DNA of 20,892 nucleotides from Priapulus caudatus (GCF_000485595.1 NW_014577153.1:464372-485263); one strand, 5' to 3'. Positions 9,819 through 19,180 are shown, numbered from the stretch's first letter. The notes: generated by a model from the letters alone, not told the origin. A program made the numbers and translations.

Positions 9819-9930
9819 TTTTTAAAAACACACGATGGCGTACCGGTCGTTTCCCTGGCCGATAACTTTAACGGAGGTGACCATTTCCATATTTTTTACT
9901 CATGAAATAAGGCCATCTTCAGGCTTGTAT
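9819..9930 (-). CDS. spen: Spen RRM2, central exon
   Basis: The acceptor cgacctttcag ends at 9931. The exon starts AT ACA AGC CTG, which with the G left by exon 16385 makes Asp-Thr-Ser-Leu, the start of the hallmark Spen RRM2 sequence (family pattern DTSLKDGLFHEYKKxGKVTSV). The remaining pieces, over several frames, are TSLK, DGL, FHE, KKYGK, SVKVIGQGNDRYAIV and CFKK, covering helix 1, strand 2 and RNP1. The donor AAAAA/gtaagt is at 9818. About five one-base indels are present, mainly at A or T runs, in only 112 bp, yet almost every family residue is recoverable. This is the strongest local evidence for homopolymer-type sequence error in the window. Confidence 0.9.
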
Positions 9931-10461
9931 CTGAAAGGTCGGAAGCACGAGTGGCAGGGAACACTTCATCGACATTTACACCAAAGTCAATTAGCTGCAG
10001 CTTAACGCCGTCGTGAAGCCAGTGAGATTACTACTATGCACATTTTTTCTCGGTATAACTTCCAACTTCTGCCGATCTTCTAACAACTCACACCCTCACA
10101 CACACATAATACCTCGCCAAGGATTCTAGCTACCCACACTAGCCAGACCGGCTGACGCTGCAGGCTTGGTCCCTCCCAACGACCAACAAGAAGCCCCACT
10201 CCTTTTTTAAGCCAGGCTCCCGAATACCACCCCCACTCCTTTCTCATCCAGCCAGCACGCGCCCCAGCCGGCTAGTTACCCTAAGCATCTGCTTCTTCCC
10301 TCTAAATACATAACCCTAGTTTCCACCAGCGCCTCTACTGCACCATGACACTGCACATTGCCACTCGACCCCTCTCTTACATCCACTCCTCCTCGCTTCG
10401 CCCCCTGATCTTCGCTCGCCCTCCCCTGCTCCGCTCGACCCCTCCCCTGCCTCTGCCTCGA
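9931..10461 (-). other. RRM2 intron, left part, up to the scaffold gap
   Basis: Non-coding. From about 10365 to 10461 it becomes CT-rich and carries gctcgacccctcccctgcct-type sequence resembling the 22-bp minisatellite at 16157-16375. No gene is seen. Confidence 0.7.
10365..10461. repeat. Minisatellite-like sequence abutting the gap
   Basis: ccactcgacccctctctta, gctcgccctcccctg and ccgctcgacccctccc resemble units of the array at 16157-16375, which includes cactcgacccctctctacat. This suggests that the DNA left of the gap and the DNA right of 16138 belong to the same array. Confidence 0.65.
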
Positions 10462-10486
10462 NNNNNNNNNNNNNNNNNNNNNNNNN
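10462..10486. other. Assembly gap, 25 N
   Basis: There is a run of exactly 25 N. A fixed-length run marks a gap of unknown size rather than a measured one. Confidence 0.99.
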
Positions 10487-11300
10487 CCGTGTGCGCGGCG
10501 CTCAGGCTGCCGACGCCCGCGTGTAGCTGCGCGGCGGCGCGCGCCATCGGCCCGCCCGCCATCCGCTGCGCCTCCCCTCCTCCTCCTCCTCCCCCGCAAC
10601 GCTGGTGACGTCCTTGCCGTGCGGCAGGCTGTAACGGTTCTGCAGCAGGCCAGCGATGGCGCTGCCGTGAACCTGCGGGTAGGTCTTCTCGATGAGCTGC
10701 TGTCCCACGTCGTGGCCGCGATCGGAACACTCCGCCGCGGAGGCATCCCGACCATCGCGTGCAGCGACCCCGGCCCGCCGCCCGATCTTCGCTCCGACGG
10801 CGGCCATGCCGCCGACGGCGAGGCTATTCGGAGCGGCGACGGCCTGCTTCGGCGACGACGCCTTGCTGACGGCAGACTTGGGTGTTTGACGGTGACCTTC
10901 TCCCGGCTCGCGCGCGCGCCGCCGCCGCGCCGCGCAGCTCGTCCTCGCGCGCGCGGATGAACGTGCCGACGACGCGCGTCTCTGGTGCGTCGCCGTCGTC
11001 GTCGTCGGCGTCGATCTCGCCGCTTCACCTCCAACTTCGGCGGGGGTCGCGACCTCGCGCGTGCGTCGTTGCCAGCGCGACGTGTCTTGGCGGCGGCCGG
11101 CGGGGGGTGGACGCAGCCGGCGGGCGGCGGCGCCGGCGCGTTTCTCGCGGTCGGCTGAGCGCGGGCGACGCCGCGGCGGCGCGTTCTCGACGGCACGAAG
11201 AGCCCCGTCTCCGCGCGACAGTACATCGCGGCGATCGTGCGCCTCTGTAACCTGCAGCACCTGCGCCTCGCCGCTCGCTGTCGCCCCTTCACGTCCTGGT
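10487..11300 (-). CDS. Block segment 6: Ala/Arg-rich with a conserved-looking helix
   Basis: Pieces in gene order are ETRVVGTFIRAREDELRGAA (about 10985-10925), SAVSKASSPKQAVAAPNSLA (about 10880-10820), GVAARDGRDASAAECSDRG (about 10775-10720) and QLIEKTYPQVHGSAIAGLLQ (about 10699-10640), then a Gly-rich run and GVGSLSAAHT at the gap edge. The QLIEKTYPQVHG piece looks like ordered, conserved protein rather than filler, but I do not recognise it as a named domain. Confidence 0.55.
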
Positions 11301-14300
11301 GGATCGCCGCCCGACGACATCCGTCAAGACTGCGGCACGTTGACGCTGGCCGGCTCGTCTGCTGGCTGCTGCTGCTGCGGTCTAGCGGGAGGCGTGTTGG
11401 CGCGGGCGCAGCGCCGGCGGCACACTGCGGCTTCACCTCCTTGGCTCGCGCTGTCTGGCTTGATCGCGGACAGCGCAGCGGCAGTCGTCGCCAGCAGGAA
11501 GTTCTGCTGTGCCGCGACGAGGGCGCTGCTTGCCGGCGTTCTCGCCGGCATCTTCGTCGCCGCAGTGTCCGTGTCCGTGTCCGGTGTCGTTTGTCGTCGT
11601 CCGTCGTCGTCAGTGTCGCGCGACGCACGTCGATCTTGCGTGTCGTCGTCTCCTCGGGCGACGGGAGACGTGATGCCGTCGCTCGTGTCAGAGATTGAGA
11701 CCCGGCGCTTGCCGGCACCGCCTCGCGCCGCCCGGCCTCCGCTGCCGCCGCGCCCTCGCTCTGCCTTCGCCATCTCGTTGATCGGATCGTGCGCTCGATG
11801 GCATGAACACCGAGATGATCGGCCGCGTCGTTGATGCGCTCACGCGGATCTCGTCGCCGTCCGCTGCCGCTGCCGCCGCCGCCTGCTCCTCCGGCTTGCG
11901 CGCGGCGCGCTTGCGTGGCGCCTCCTAGCGGCCGCTGCCGCCACCACGCTCTCGACGGGAACCTCGAAGACGCGCGTGCGACGTCCGTTGATGATGTCGT
12001 CCACCGAACTGCGCGCGGCGCCGCTGGGATCAGTGCGGCCGACAGGGGGGGCCGGCGTTGGGGTTGCTGCCGCCGGGGCAGCAGCGGGCGTCTGCGGCCT
12101 ACACGTGGCAGCGGGCGGCGTCACGACCGGCTGCCTGAACTTTCCGTCGGTGCTGCGCTGCTCACGCGTACCTGTGCCTTAGCAGCGGTGGTGCTCGCCG
12201 GTGGCTGCTGCGTCTTGCTCGGCGTCACGATGACCGGTGCTTGGATCTTGCCGGCAGCGGTGCACTGACGGGTATCATCTGGGTGGTCTTGCTCTGTGCG
12301 GCGTGCCGGATGGCGGCTGCTGCATCTTACTGGGCGTGGTCGCGGGCGTGTCGTCATAGTTGACATGGCGGCGTTGCGTGACTCAGCGACACCTCCTCAA
12401 ATGACTCGCTGAAATCGTACACGTCTGCCTTGGATCGCCGCCGCGCTCGGCGGCTCCACCCGTCACCTTTGGCCTGCCGCGTCCTGCGCGAACTTCGCTG
12501 CCGCTGGCTTGGGGGGTGCCACCTTCGTTGACGCGGGCGATGCGCGTCTGCACGGTGTCGTCGGTCGCCTTGGTTGCGTGTCGACGGGCTCTCGACGGGC
12601 GGATGTCAGGCAGAGACTGCGTTCGACGACTTCTCCGCGTCTTCGATGGAATCCGCTCGCCGCCGTACGAGCGCGCTCCTCGCAAATCCTGCCGCTTCGA
12701 CTTGGCCGTGGCGGCGGCGCGCGATCGCGCGGACACCCTGGCAGCGGGCGCGCACGGTCGGGCGCACTGCGCGCGAGTGCCGCCTTCAGCACGAGACCCG
12801 CCGCGCGGTTCTTGTGGTCGAGCGCAGCCGCATCTGCGTGCGCGGCGACGGCGCGTCGGTGTCGAGCGGTCGTACTGCAAGCCGGCTGTCCGTTGCTGTC
12901 GCGACTCGCCTTCGTCATCCTCCTCCTCCTCTCCTGCTCCCTGCCTCTTCCGCCTCGCCCTCCTCCGCTGCCGTCGCCGCTTCCTCCTCTTCACCTTCTT
13001 CCCCGGCGGCGGCGCGGCGGCGGCCGTCGGCTCCTCGCGCGGCGACGGCGGTCGTCTCGCGGCGTCTCGGCGCTGAACACGTCGTCCGTCTCGCGCGAGA
13101 GCACGGGCGGGGTTCGAGCAGCGGGTCTCACGCCCGCCCCCCCGCCGACCCGCCGCAACGCTGCTAGACTCAGACTCGGTCTTCTTGCGTCGCGCTGCGT
13201 CGCTTCCTCTGGGCCGTCGCCGGCTGAGACTCCGCCGCGTCGGCGACTCGCGGTTCCGGCTGCGCGACCACGTCTCGTCTCGCCTGCCGGCTCCTCCCTC
13301 GTCGCGTCCGCGTCGGGCTTCTCCCTAGCGGGCGGCGGCGGCGTCTCGCTCCTTGCGGAAGGTGAATACGCTTCGCCGTCGCCTCTCCTTCCTCAAACTG
13401 GGTGTAGCGTCTTCTTCTCGCTGAGTACCCCTCGCCTCGGACACCGACTCAAAGTACGGCCGGCGTAGGGTGCCCTCTCCGATGCGAGGTGGATCAGGTC
13501 GGGCATTGTCGTCGTCTTCGTCGTCGTGAACGACAAGCCATCGTCTCGACGAGACAGCCGGCCACGCGGGCGACCTCCCGTCGCCCGCTCACCGCTCCCG
13601 GCTGCTGCTGCGGCTTTCACCTTCCTGCCTGCCGCCGCCGCCGGCGTCTTCTCGTCGCTTTGTCGGCGCAGCGGGGCGGCGTCGCCAGGAGAGGGCCGCC
13701 TGTCCTTCGCGGCTGTGTCGAACGTTGCCGTGGCCATCGCGATCTTCGCGTTCCGTCGTCGTCTCGCCGGAGTTGCGCTTCGGGCGACGGCCTTCGACCT
13801 CCGCCGACGCCGGGCGCCACCTTGTGCTTACACGGCTCGGCGTCGGCTCGCGGTTCTCCTCGGCTTCTCGCCGCATGTCGATGACGAGCTCTCCCTCCTC
13901 GTCCTCCTCCTCCTCCTCAGGCCGCAAGCCGTGCGAGACTCTCGTACATCGCCAGACGACGGAGCCTCCTTCGCCGCGACCGCTGCGCCTTTCTCGATCG
14001 GAGCGTCTCATCGGAAGCGGGCGCCGCCAGCCGCCGCCGCCGCCAGGTCTCCGTCGACGAGCAGCAGTATCGGCGGCGCGCCACGATTCGTCGAGGTACT
14101 CCTCCTTCTCGTTGCGCCGGACCCTCCCCGCGCGCGGTCGCCTGCTGGTCGCTTGCCGGGTCGTGGCGGCGCTGCCGCAGCGGCCGCTCGTCGCGAACCC
14201 TCTGCCGCGCTTTTTGCCGCCTGCCGCCGCTGCCAGTCGCTTCCGGCCCGCGATGCTCGCTATTGCCAATCTCCAGTGCTATGCTCGCTTTCTCCATCTC

Positions 14301-16138
14301 CCCCTCCGTTCTGACAGCTCAGCGACGCTGCATCTGCGGCTTCGCTGCCGGGCCGCGCAGTCGCACCCCGCCGCCGCCGCCAGCTGCTGGCTATTATCAT
14401 CGTTGTCGTCGGCACGGCGGCTGAGCTTCTCGGTGACCTTCGGCTCGCCTCTATCTTCTGCGGCTTTCCGAGAGTCGGCCATCGACCGGGGCTCGACGTC
14501 GGACGCGACGTCCACCTACAGCCTCCATCCGTTGATGCGCTCCACCTTCGGCATTCTGCCCTCTCCCGCGAGTCAGCGTCGCTCAGCAGAGACCGCGAGA
14601 AGTCTCGCGACAGCTTCCTCCAGCCGCGGCTTCTACCTCAGGCGAGGCTTCTTCCGTCGTGCGTCAGTCGTCGTCGTCAGTCGTCTGTACGTCGTCGCGT
14701 TCGTGGTCGCGGCCGACGTTCGTTAGCCGGCAGTGCCGAATGACTGCGCCTTTTCTTCTCGTCCTGTCGCTGTATTCGGCCTCCTTCTTGTGCACCTTCT
14801 TCTTGTCCTTGCTGCGCTCGTCTTGTACTATCTCCTTGTCAGTTCTTCTTCTTCTTCTTCTCCTTCTTCTTTGCCAGCCTCCTTCCTCTCCGGTGCTGGT
14901 TTCGCTGGTTGGTGGTGGTGGAGGTGGAGGTGGTGGTGTTGCGGTGGGCGGGTGGTGGTGGAGCCTGTTTCGGGAGCTTGCGGCGCAGGCGGGATGTGCT
15001 TTCTCGGTTCGTCGCCGTGGCGACCGCAGCTCTTTCATCGCTGCCGGCCGAGTTCGATGTGTTGTCGTCACCAAACAGGTTCGCTGCCACAGGTTTTTCT
15101 TTCCGAGCGCACGCGGTGGCAGCGCGGGCGGCGCACGCTCGCGGCTTTCGCGCTGTACCGTTACGACCTGCCTTACCATCGTGCATTCTCTGTCTGTTTT
15201 TGCCTGCTGCCTCCCCTCCTCCTCCTCCTCCGCCTTCGCTGCCCATGGCCTCTCTGACTTGACGCTCACCTCGCTGTGGAAGAGCACTGAAGTGTCGGCG
15301 TCGAGCATTCGTCAGCCACCTCCTTCATTCCGCGCTGGCTTCCTGCTCTCTGGCTTCTCCTCCGTTGGTCTTTCTTCTTGTGCCGGCTAGCTGTCTGCTC
15401 GCTGCCTGCTGCTGCTGCTGGCTGCTGCTTTTCCCCTCTTCCATTCGGCTTCCTCTTCTGGGCCTTCTCGTGCAGCGGGGGCTGCGAGCACACTACAGGC
15501 TGCTCCCTCGCGGCTTTTGCGGGCTTCCTCTCCTTCGTTTCTCGCTCATCCGCTATCTCCTTCTCTGCGCGTTCGTGTCGGCCTTCGGTCGGCTCCCCGC
15601 TCATTTGGCCCTTAGCTTAGCGCTTGGTTCCTTTTGCGAGCTCCTCCCTGCGGCCGCCTCCACCGCGTGCTAACCGAAGCCTTGCTGCCCCTCGATCTCT
15701 GCAGGAGGATCGTCTCCGCCTTGCTCTTCTCTGTTCTTGCCCTTCTCCTCGCGGTTTCTCCTTCTCGCGCTTCGCCGTTCTTCACGGGGCTCCACCTTCT
15801 CGGCTTCACGTCGAAAGAGTGCGCTCGTCAGGCGATTTCCGCCGCTTCTTGTACTCCTTCAGCTTTCTTCTCGCGTGGCGTCTGCTCGGTAGGGGCGCCT
15901 CGCGCCGTGGAGGCGGCGGAGGCATTTTCTTGAAAGCGCGCGCGCGCCCGCGCTCGTCCTCCTCCAGTGCTCGAGCCGCTCCGCTGAGAACACGTCGGAC
16001 CGGTCAGCCGAAAACGAATTCGTTCGTGTGTTGCGACTGCGCGGTAGAACACTTGAAGTCGGCGACGGCGCGCATCGACGCCGTGTTCCTCCTTCCCTCC
16101 TCGTCCTCGTCCTTCGGCTCGACGACCCGTGTTGATCA
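10487..16138 (-). CDS. spen: Misplaced Spen-like Lys/Glu/Arg-rich coding block, frameshifted
   Basis: About 5.65 kb of GC-rich DNA codes on the minus strand in pieces in all three frames. The pieces are Lys/Glu/Arg-rich toward the right and Ala/Pro/Ser/Thr-rich toward the left, matching the change of composition along the long disordered part of Spen after RRM4. It has no splice sites that I trust and no stop-free frame longer than about 270 codons. It sits inside the intron that splits RRM2, which is impossible for a normal spen transcript unless it is skipped. Its left edge is the N gap and its right edge is the minisatellite. The expected place is between the post-RRM4 exon near 2308 and the Gln-rich frame at 1-1019, or beyond. 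Component segments are listed separately. Spen origin is inferred from composition and neighbourhood; a separate inserted coding sequence is the main alternative. Confidence 0.65.
11324..12370 (-). CDS. Block segment 5: Ser/Thr/Pro/Ala-rich with two hydrophobic helices
   Basis: Pieces in gene order are APVIVTPSKTQQPPASTTAA (about 12250-12190), SSVDDIINGRRTRVFEVPVE (about 12009-11950), DPRERINDAADHLGVHAIER (about 11850-11790) and, after a shift, a Gly/Arg-rich then Asp/Thr-rich stretch ending VAAQQNFLLATTAAALSAIK (about 11515-11457). Short hydrophobic helices of the type AAIGSIINDI occur in vertebrate SPEN in the region between the Lys-rich part and the Pro-rich part. The two helices here are reminiscent of that but not a proven match. 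At least three frame changes are required. Confidence 0.55.
12383..13480 (-). CDS. Block segment 4: basic region with NLS-like and AT-hook-like motifs
   Basis: Pieces are PPGKKVKRRKRRRQRRR (about 13010-12960, a likely nuclear localisation signal), an acidic EEEEDDEGESR stretch (about 12935-12900), RTQSLPDIRPSRARRHATK (about 12625-12565) and GRGRPKVTGG (about 12486-12457), which resembles an AT-hook core (RGRP). Vertebrate SPEN has a comparable RRGRPPK motif in its middle region. Upstream of the NLS-like stretch the sequence is Ser/Arg/Glu-rich with frame changes. Confidence 0.55.
13393..14520 (-). CDS. Block segment 3: charged disordered region
   Basis: Pieces in gene order are VEPRSMADSRKAAEDRGEPK (about 14490-14430), NEKEEYLDESWRAADTAARR (about 14110-14050), EEEEEDEEGELVIDMRREAE (about 13920-13860), RRPKRNSGETTTEREDRDGH (about 13800-13735) and MATATFDTAAKDRRPSPGDA (13737 leftwards). 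The 13589-14269 frame is open for about 226 codons. It is all highly charged with no fold recognised. An acidic/basic alternation of this kind is typical of Spen middle regions. Confidence 0.55.
14560..15610 (-). CDS. Block segment 2: Lys/Glu-rich with VLFHS motif
   Basis: Pieces are EKEIADERETKERKPAKAAR (about 15560-15500), the run LDADTSVLFHS (about 15305-15273), KEKPVAANLFGDDNTSNSAG (about 15105-15045), a Pro/Thr-rich run opposite a plus-strand ggt/gga repeat (14908-14945), and EIVQDERSKDKKKVHKKEAE (about 14840-14780). VLFHS also occurs in vertebrate SPEN just after its Lys-rich portion (PVVLFHS), which supports a spen origin for this block. That correspondence is from memory and short. 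Confidence 0.58.
15612..16138 (-). CDS. Block segment 1: start of the displaced block
   Basis: Pieces in gene order are KDEDEEGRRNTASMRAVADF (about 16110-16050), MPPPPPRREAPLPSRRHARR (about 15927-15868), KLKEYKKRRKSPDERTLST (about 15867-15811) and EKVEPREERRSARRRNREEK (about 15803-15745). Coding sequence begins within a few bases of the last minisatellite unit without a convincing acceptor (only ttcaag near 16145). This is a sign that the junction at about 16138 is not a natural exon edge. Confidence 0.55.
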
Positions 16139-16156
16139 GGGCGCTTGAACCCCTCG

Positions 16157-16375
16157 TCTCCGCTCGACCCTCCCCCTGTCTCCGCTCGACCCTCCCCCTG
16201 TCTCCGCTCGACCCTCCCCCTGTCTCCGCTCGACCCTCCCCCTGTCTCCGCTCGACCCTCCCCCTGTCTCCACTCGACCCCTCTCTACATCTCCGCTCGA
16301 CCCCTCCCCCTGTCTCCGCTCGACCCTCCCCCTGTCTCTGCTCGACCCCTCCCCGCATCTCCGCTCGCGCACGGT
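16157..16375. repeat. 22-bp minisatellite, about 10 copies
   Basis: Tandem units of the form ctccgctcgaccctccccct followed by gt repeat with small variants (some units carry an extra c or a diverged block such as cactcgacccctctctacat). The array starts about 10 bp inside the donor of the RRM2 exon at 16384 and ends against coding DNA at about 16138. Its frames in any phase are artefacts. Confidence 0.92.
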
Positions 16376-16384
16376 CGAACGTAC

Positions 16385-16554
16385 CACTGGACCGGATTGG
16401 AAGGTTCTTCACACAGATTGCCAGCTGGTTCTTCAGCAGTTCGCTGTCGCAGTCCTGGCTGTTGCTGTTGATCATCACCATCGACAACGGTTGCTGATTG
16501 GTCACCGCCGTCACGGCAGACGCCAGGTTGCCCGACGTGCGAGACTTGCTGCTG
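16385..16554 (-). CDS. spen: Spen RRM2, first strand (clean exon)
   Basis: The acceptor ctgtttctgcctcttcctcag ends at 16555 and the donor AGTG/gtacgt is at 16384. The frame is open: SSKSRTSGNLASAVTAV, then DCDSELLKNQLAICVKNLPI followed by RSS. ICVKNLPIRSS is the RNP2 strand of Spen RRM2 (family pattern I-x-V-x-N-L-P-x-R-S-S/T-D-T-S-L-K-D). The exon is 170 nt. It begins with one base that completes the Ser codon split by exon 17008 (phase 2), and it ends with the single G of the Asp codon completed by AT at 9930 (phase 1). No indel is present. The text before RNP2 is the Ser-rich linker. Between this exon and its true partner at 9930 lies the displaced block. Confidence 0.93.
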
Positions 16555-17007
16555 CTGAGGAAGAGGCAGAAACAGCAAACGCTGAACGCAAACATAGAGA
16601 GTACGCGCACGATGAGCTACGGTGCTAACTTATCGATGTTTCGATTAATGGAGAACTTTTCTCTCAAAATGAAGGTATCCATGAAGAAATTACGCAGTCG
16701 GCAGCAAGGCACATGGTGAACTAACCGCCCGAACGACATAAAATATTGTAAAATCAGCTGTAAATTGCCACAGAACATGATATGAATTATGTGTGGCCAA
16801 GTATTTTCAGGTCACCAGACACGGATTCCTGCTCATGTCATATCAGGGACTCCTGCAGTCCGGAACAGGGAGTAATCGACATGTAAAATGTGCGTGACCA
16901 CTGAACACGGTGCTGTATCACACACACGTGACACGACCACCAACTCAACAGTTAACCCTCAATCACAATCTAACGGTAAGCGGACGCGGCGGCGGCGGCG
17001 GCGTTAC
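16555..17007 (-). other. Intron between SR exon and RRM2
   Basis: This is a 453-bp non-coding stretch, AT-richer than its neighbours. The minus-strand donor is CCCAG/gtaacg at 17007 and the acceptor cttcctcag ends at 16555. A short ggc repeat lies just inside the donor. Nothing else is seen. Confidence 0.8.
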
Positions 17008-17232
17008 CTGGGCGACCGTGACGAGGAGTGTGAGTCGCTGTCGCTGTCGGACGTCGTCGATGCAGAGCCGCTGCTGCTGCTCGACATCGAGTCGGAGCGC
17101 GAGCGCGAGTCCGACCGCCGCCGTCGATGCACCTTCAGCTTGCCGGGCGATCGCTGCGTGCGCGGCCGGTCGTCGCCATAGTGATCGCTGTAGCGCTGCT
17201 CCCCGTACTGCCTGTGCAACCGCCTGCCTGGC
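17008..17232 (-). CDS. spen: Spen Arg/Ser-rich linker exon (clean)
   Basis: The acceptor gttgctgcatctgcag ends at 17233 and the donor CCCAG/gtaacg is at 17007. The 225-nt frame is open: RRLHRQYGEQRYSDHYGDDR, then RPRTQRSPGKLKVHRRRRSD, then SRSRSDSMSSSSSGSASTTS and a Ser/Asp repeat ending SRSP. Vertebrate SPEN has the same arrangement, a SRSRSSSSDSISSSSS-type stretch immediately before RRM2. SR/Ser-Asp stretches of this kind are usually phosphorylated and disordered. It enters and leaves in phase 2, matching both neighbouring exons. No frameshift. Confidence 0.9.
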
Positions 17233-18901
17233 CTGCAGATGCAGCAACGCATGCGAGAGATGAGAAGGTGCGGCAGGCGAATACACGCATACATGAGATG
17301 AGATGAGATAGGAAGATAGTGAGGCCACGTGAGCACACACATACATGAGATGAGATGAGATAGGAAGATAGTGAGCACACTACATGAGATGAGATGAGAT
17401 AGGAAGATAGTGAGCACACTAAATGAGATGAGATAAAAAGATAGTGAGCACACTACATGAGATGAGATGAGATAGGAAAATAGTGAAAACACTACATGAG
17501 ATGAGATAGGAAGATAGTGAGCACACGCATACATGAGATGAGATAAGATAGGAAGATAGTGAGCACACACATACATGAGATGAGATGAGATAGGAAGATA
17601 GTGAGCACACGCATACATGAGATGAGATGAGATAGGAAGATAGTGAGCACACGCATACATGAGATGAGATGAGATAGGAAGATAGTGAGAACACTACATG
17701 AGGTGAGATGAGATAGGAAGATAGTGAGCACACGCATACATGAGATGAGATGAGATAAGAAGATAGTGAGCACACACATACATGAGATGAGATGAGATAA
17801 GAAGATAGTGAGCACACACATACATGAGATGAGATGAGATAGGATGATAGTGAGCACACGCATACATGAGGTGAGATGAGATAGGATGATAGTGAGCACA
17901 CGCATACATGAGATAAGATGAGATAGGAAGATAGTGAGCACACGCATACATGAGGTGAGATAGGATACTAGTGAGCACACGCATACATGAGGTGAGATAG
18001 GATACTAGTGAGCACACGCATACATGGGGTGAGATAGAATACTAGTGAGCACACACATACATGAGGTGAGATAGCATACTAGTGCAGTGAGCACACACAT
18101 ACATGAGATGAGATAGGATACTAATGTAGTGAGCACACACATACATGAGGCGAGATAGGATACTAATGTAGTGAGCACACACATACATGAGGCGAGATAG
18201 GATACTAATGTAGTGAGCACACACATACATGAGGTGAGATAGAATACTAGTGAGCACACGCATACATGAGGTGAGATAGGATACTAGTGAGCACACGCAT
18301 ACATGGGGTGAGATAGAATACTAGTGAGCACACACATACATGAGATGAGATAGGATACTAGTGAGAACACACATACATGAGATGAGATAGGATACTAGTG
18401 AGAACACACATACATGAGGTGAGATAGGATACTAGTGAGCACACACATACATGAGGTGAGATAGAATACTAGTGAGAACACACATACATGGGGTGAGATA
18501 GAATACTAGTGAGCACACACATACATGGGGTGAGATAGCATACTAGTGAGAACACACATACATGAGATGAGATAGGATACTAGTGAGCACACACATACAT
18601 GAGGTGAGATAGGATACTAGTGAGCACACACATACATGAGGTGAGATAGGATACTAGTGAGAACACACATACATGAGGTGAGATAGGATACTAGTGAGCA
18701 CACACATACATGAGGTGTGATAGGATACTAGTGAGAACACACATACATGAGATGAGATAGAATACTAGTGAGCACACACATACATGAGGTGAGATAGAAT
18801 ACTAGTGAGAACACACATACAATACATGGGGTGAGATAGGATACTAGTGAGCACACACATACATGGGGTGAGATAGAATACTAGTGAGCACACACATACA
18901 T

Positions 18902-19049
18902 ATGTATGCGTGTGCTCACTAGTATTCTATCTCACCTCATGTATGTGTGTGCTCACTAGTATCCTATCTCACCCCATGTATGTGTGTTCTCACTAGTATT
19001 CTATCTCACCTCATGTATGTGTGTGCTCACTAGTATTCTATCTCACCTC
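18902..19049. repeat. Inverted 148-bp segment (four units) inside the array
   Basis: Units here read in the opposite orientation (tgtatgtgtgtgctcactag, then tattctatctcacctca). The junctions are near-perfect palindromes: catacatatgtatg at 18895-18908 and cacctcggggtg near 19045-19056. The length equals exactly four 37-bp units. The resulting arms could pair into long hairpins. Confidence 0.93.
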
Positions 19050-19180
19050 GGGGTGAGATAGAATACTAGTGAGCACACACATACATGAGGTGAGATAGAA
19101 TACAAGTGAGCACACACATACATGAGGTGTGATAGAATACTAGTGAGCACACACATACATGGGGTGAGATAGGATACTAG

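Noticed and set aside
12509-14726. Plus-strand Ser/Arg/Leu/Pro-rich frames of 200-330 codons
   Set aside because: They are shadows of the Glu/Lys/Arg-rich minus strand in GC-rich DNA and show no domain.
1-16554. True pseudogene interpretation
   Set aside because: Not excluded, but all splice sites examined are canonical, conserved residues survive the indels, and about 1.5 kb of exons is perfectly open. Sequence error fits better.
17008-17232. Alternative assignment of the SR exon to a splicing factor or ZC3H18-like protein
   Set aside because: SR sequence alone is ambiguous, but the phase-2 join to ICVKNLPIRSS and the downstream DTSLKDG and DNEFRPLE elements fix it as Spen.
17004-18296. 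Long minus-strand open frames with repeated CSLSSYLISSHVCV-like peptides
   Set aside because: They are translations of the 42/37-bp minisatellite, open in several frames at once because unit lengths cycle through phases. Only the last 75 codons of one of them (17008-17232) are a real exon.
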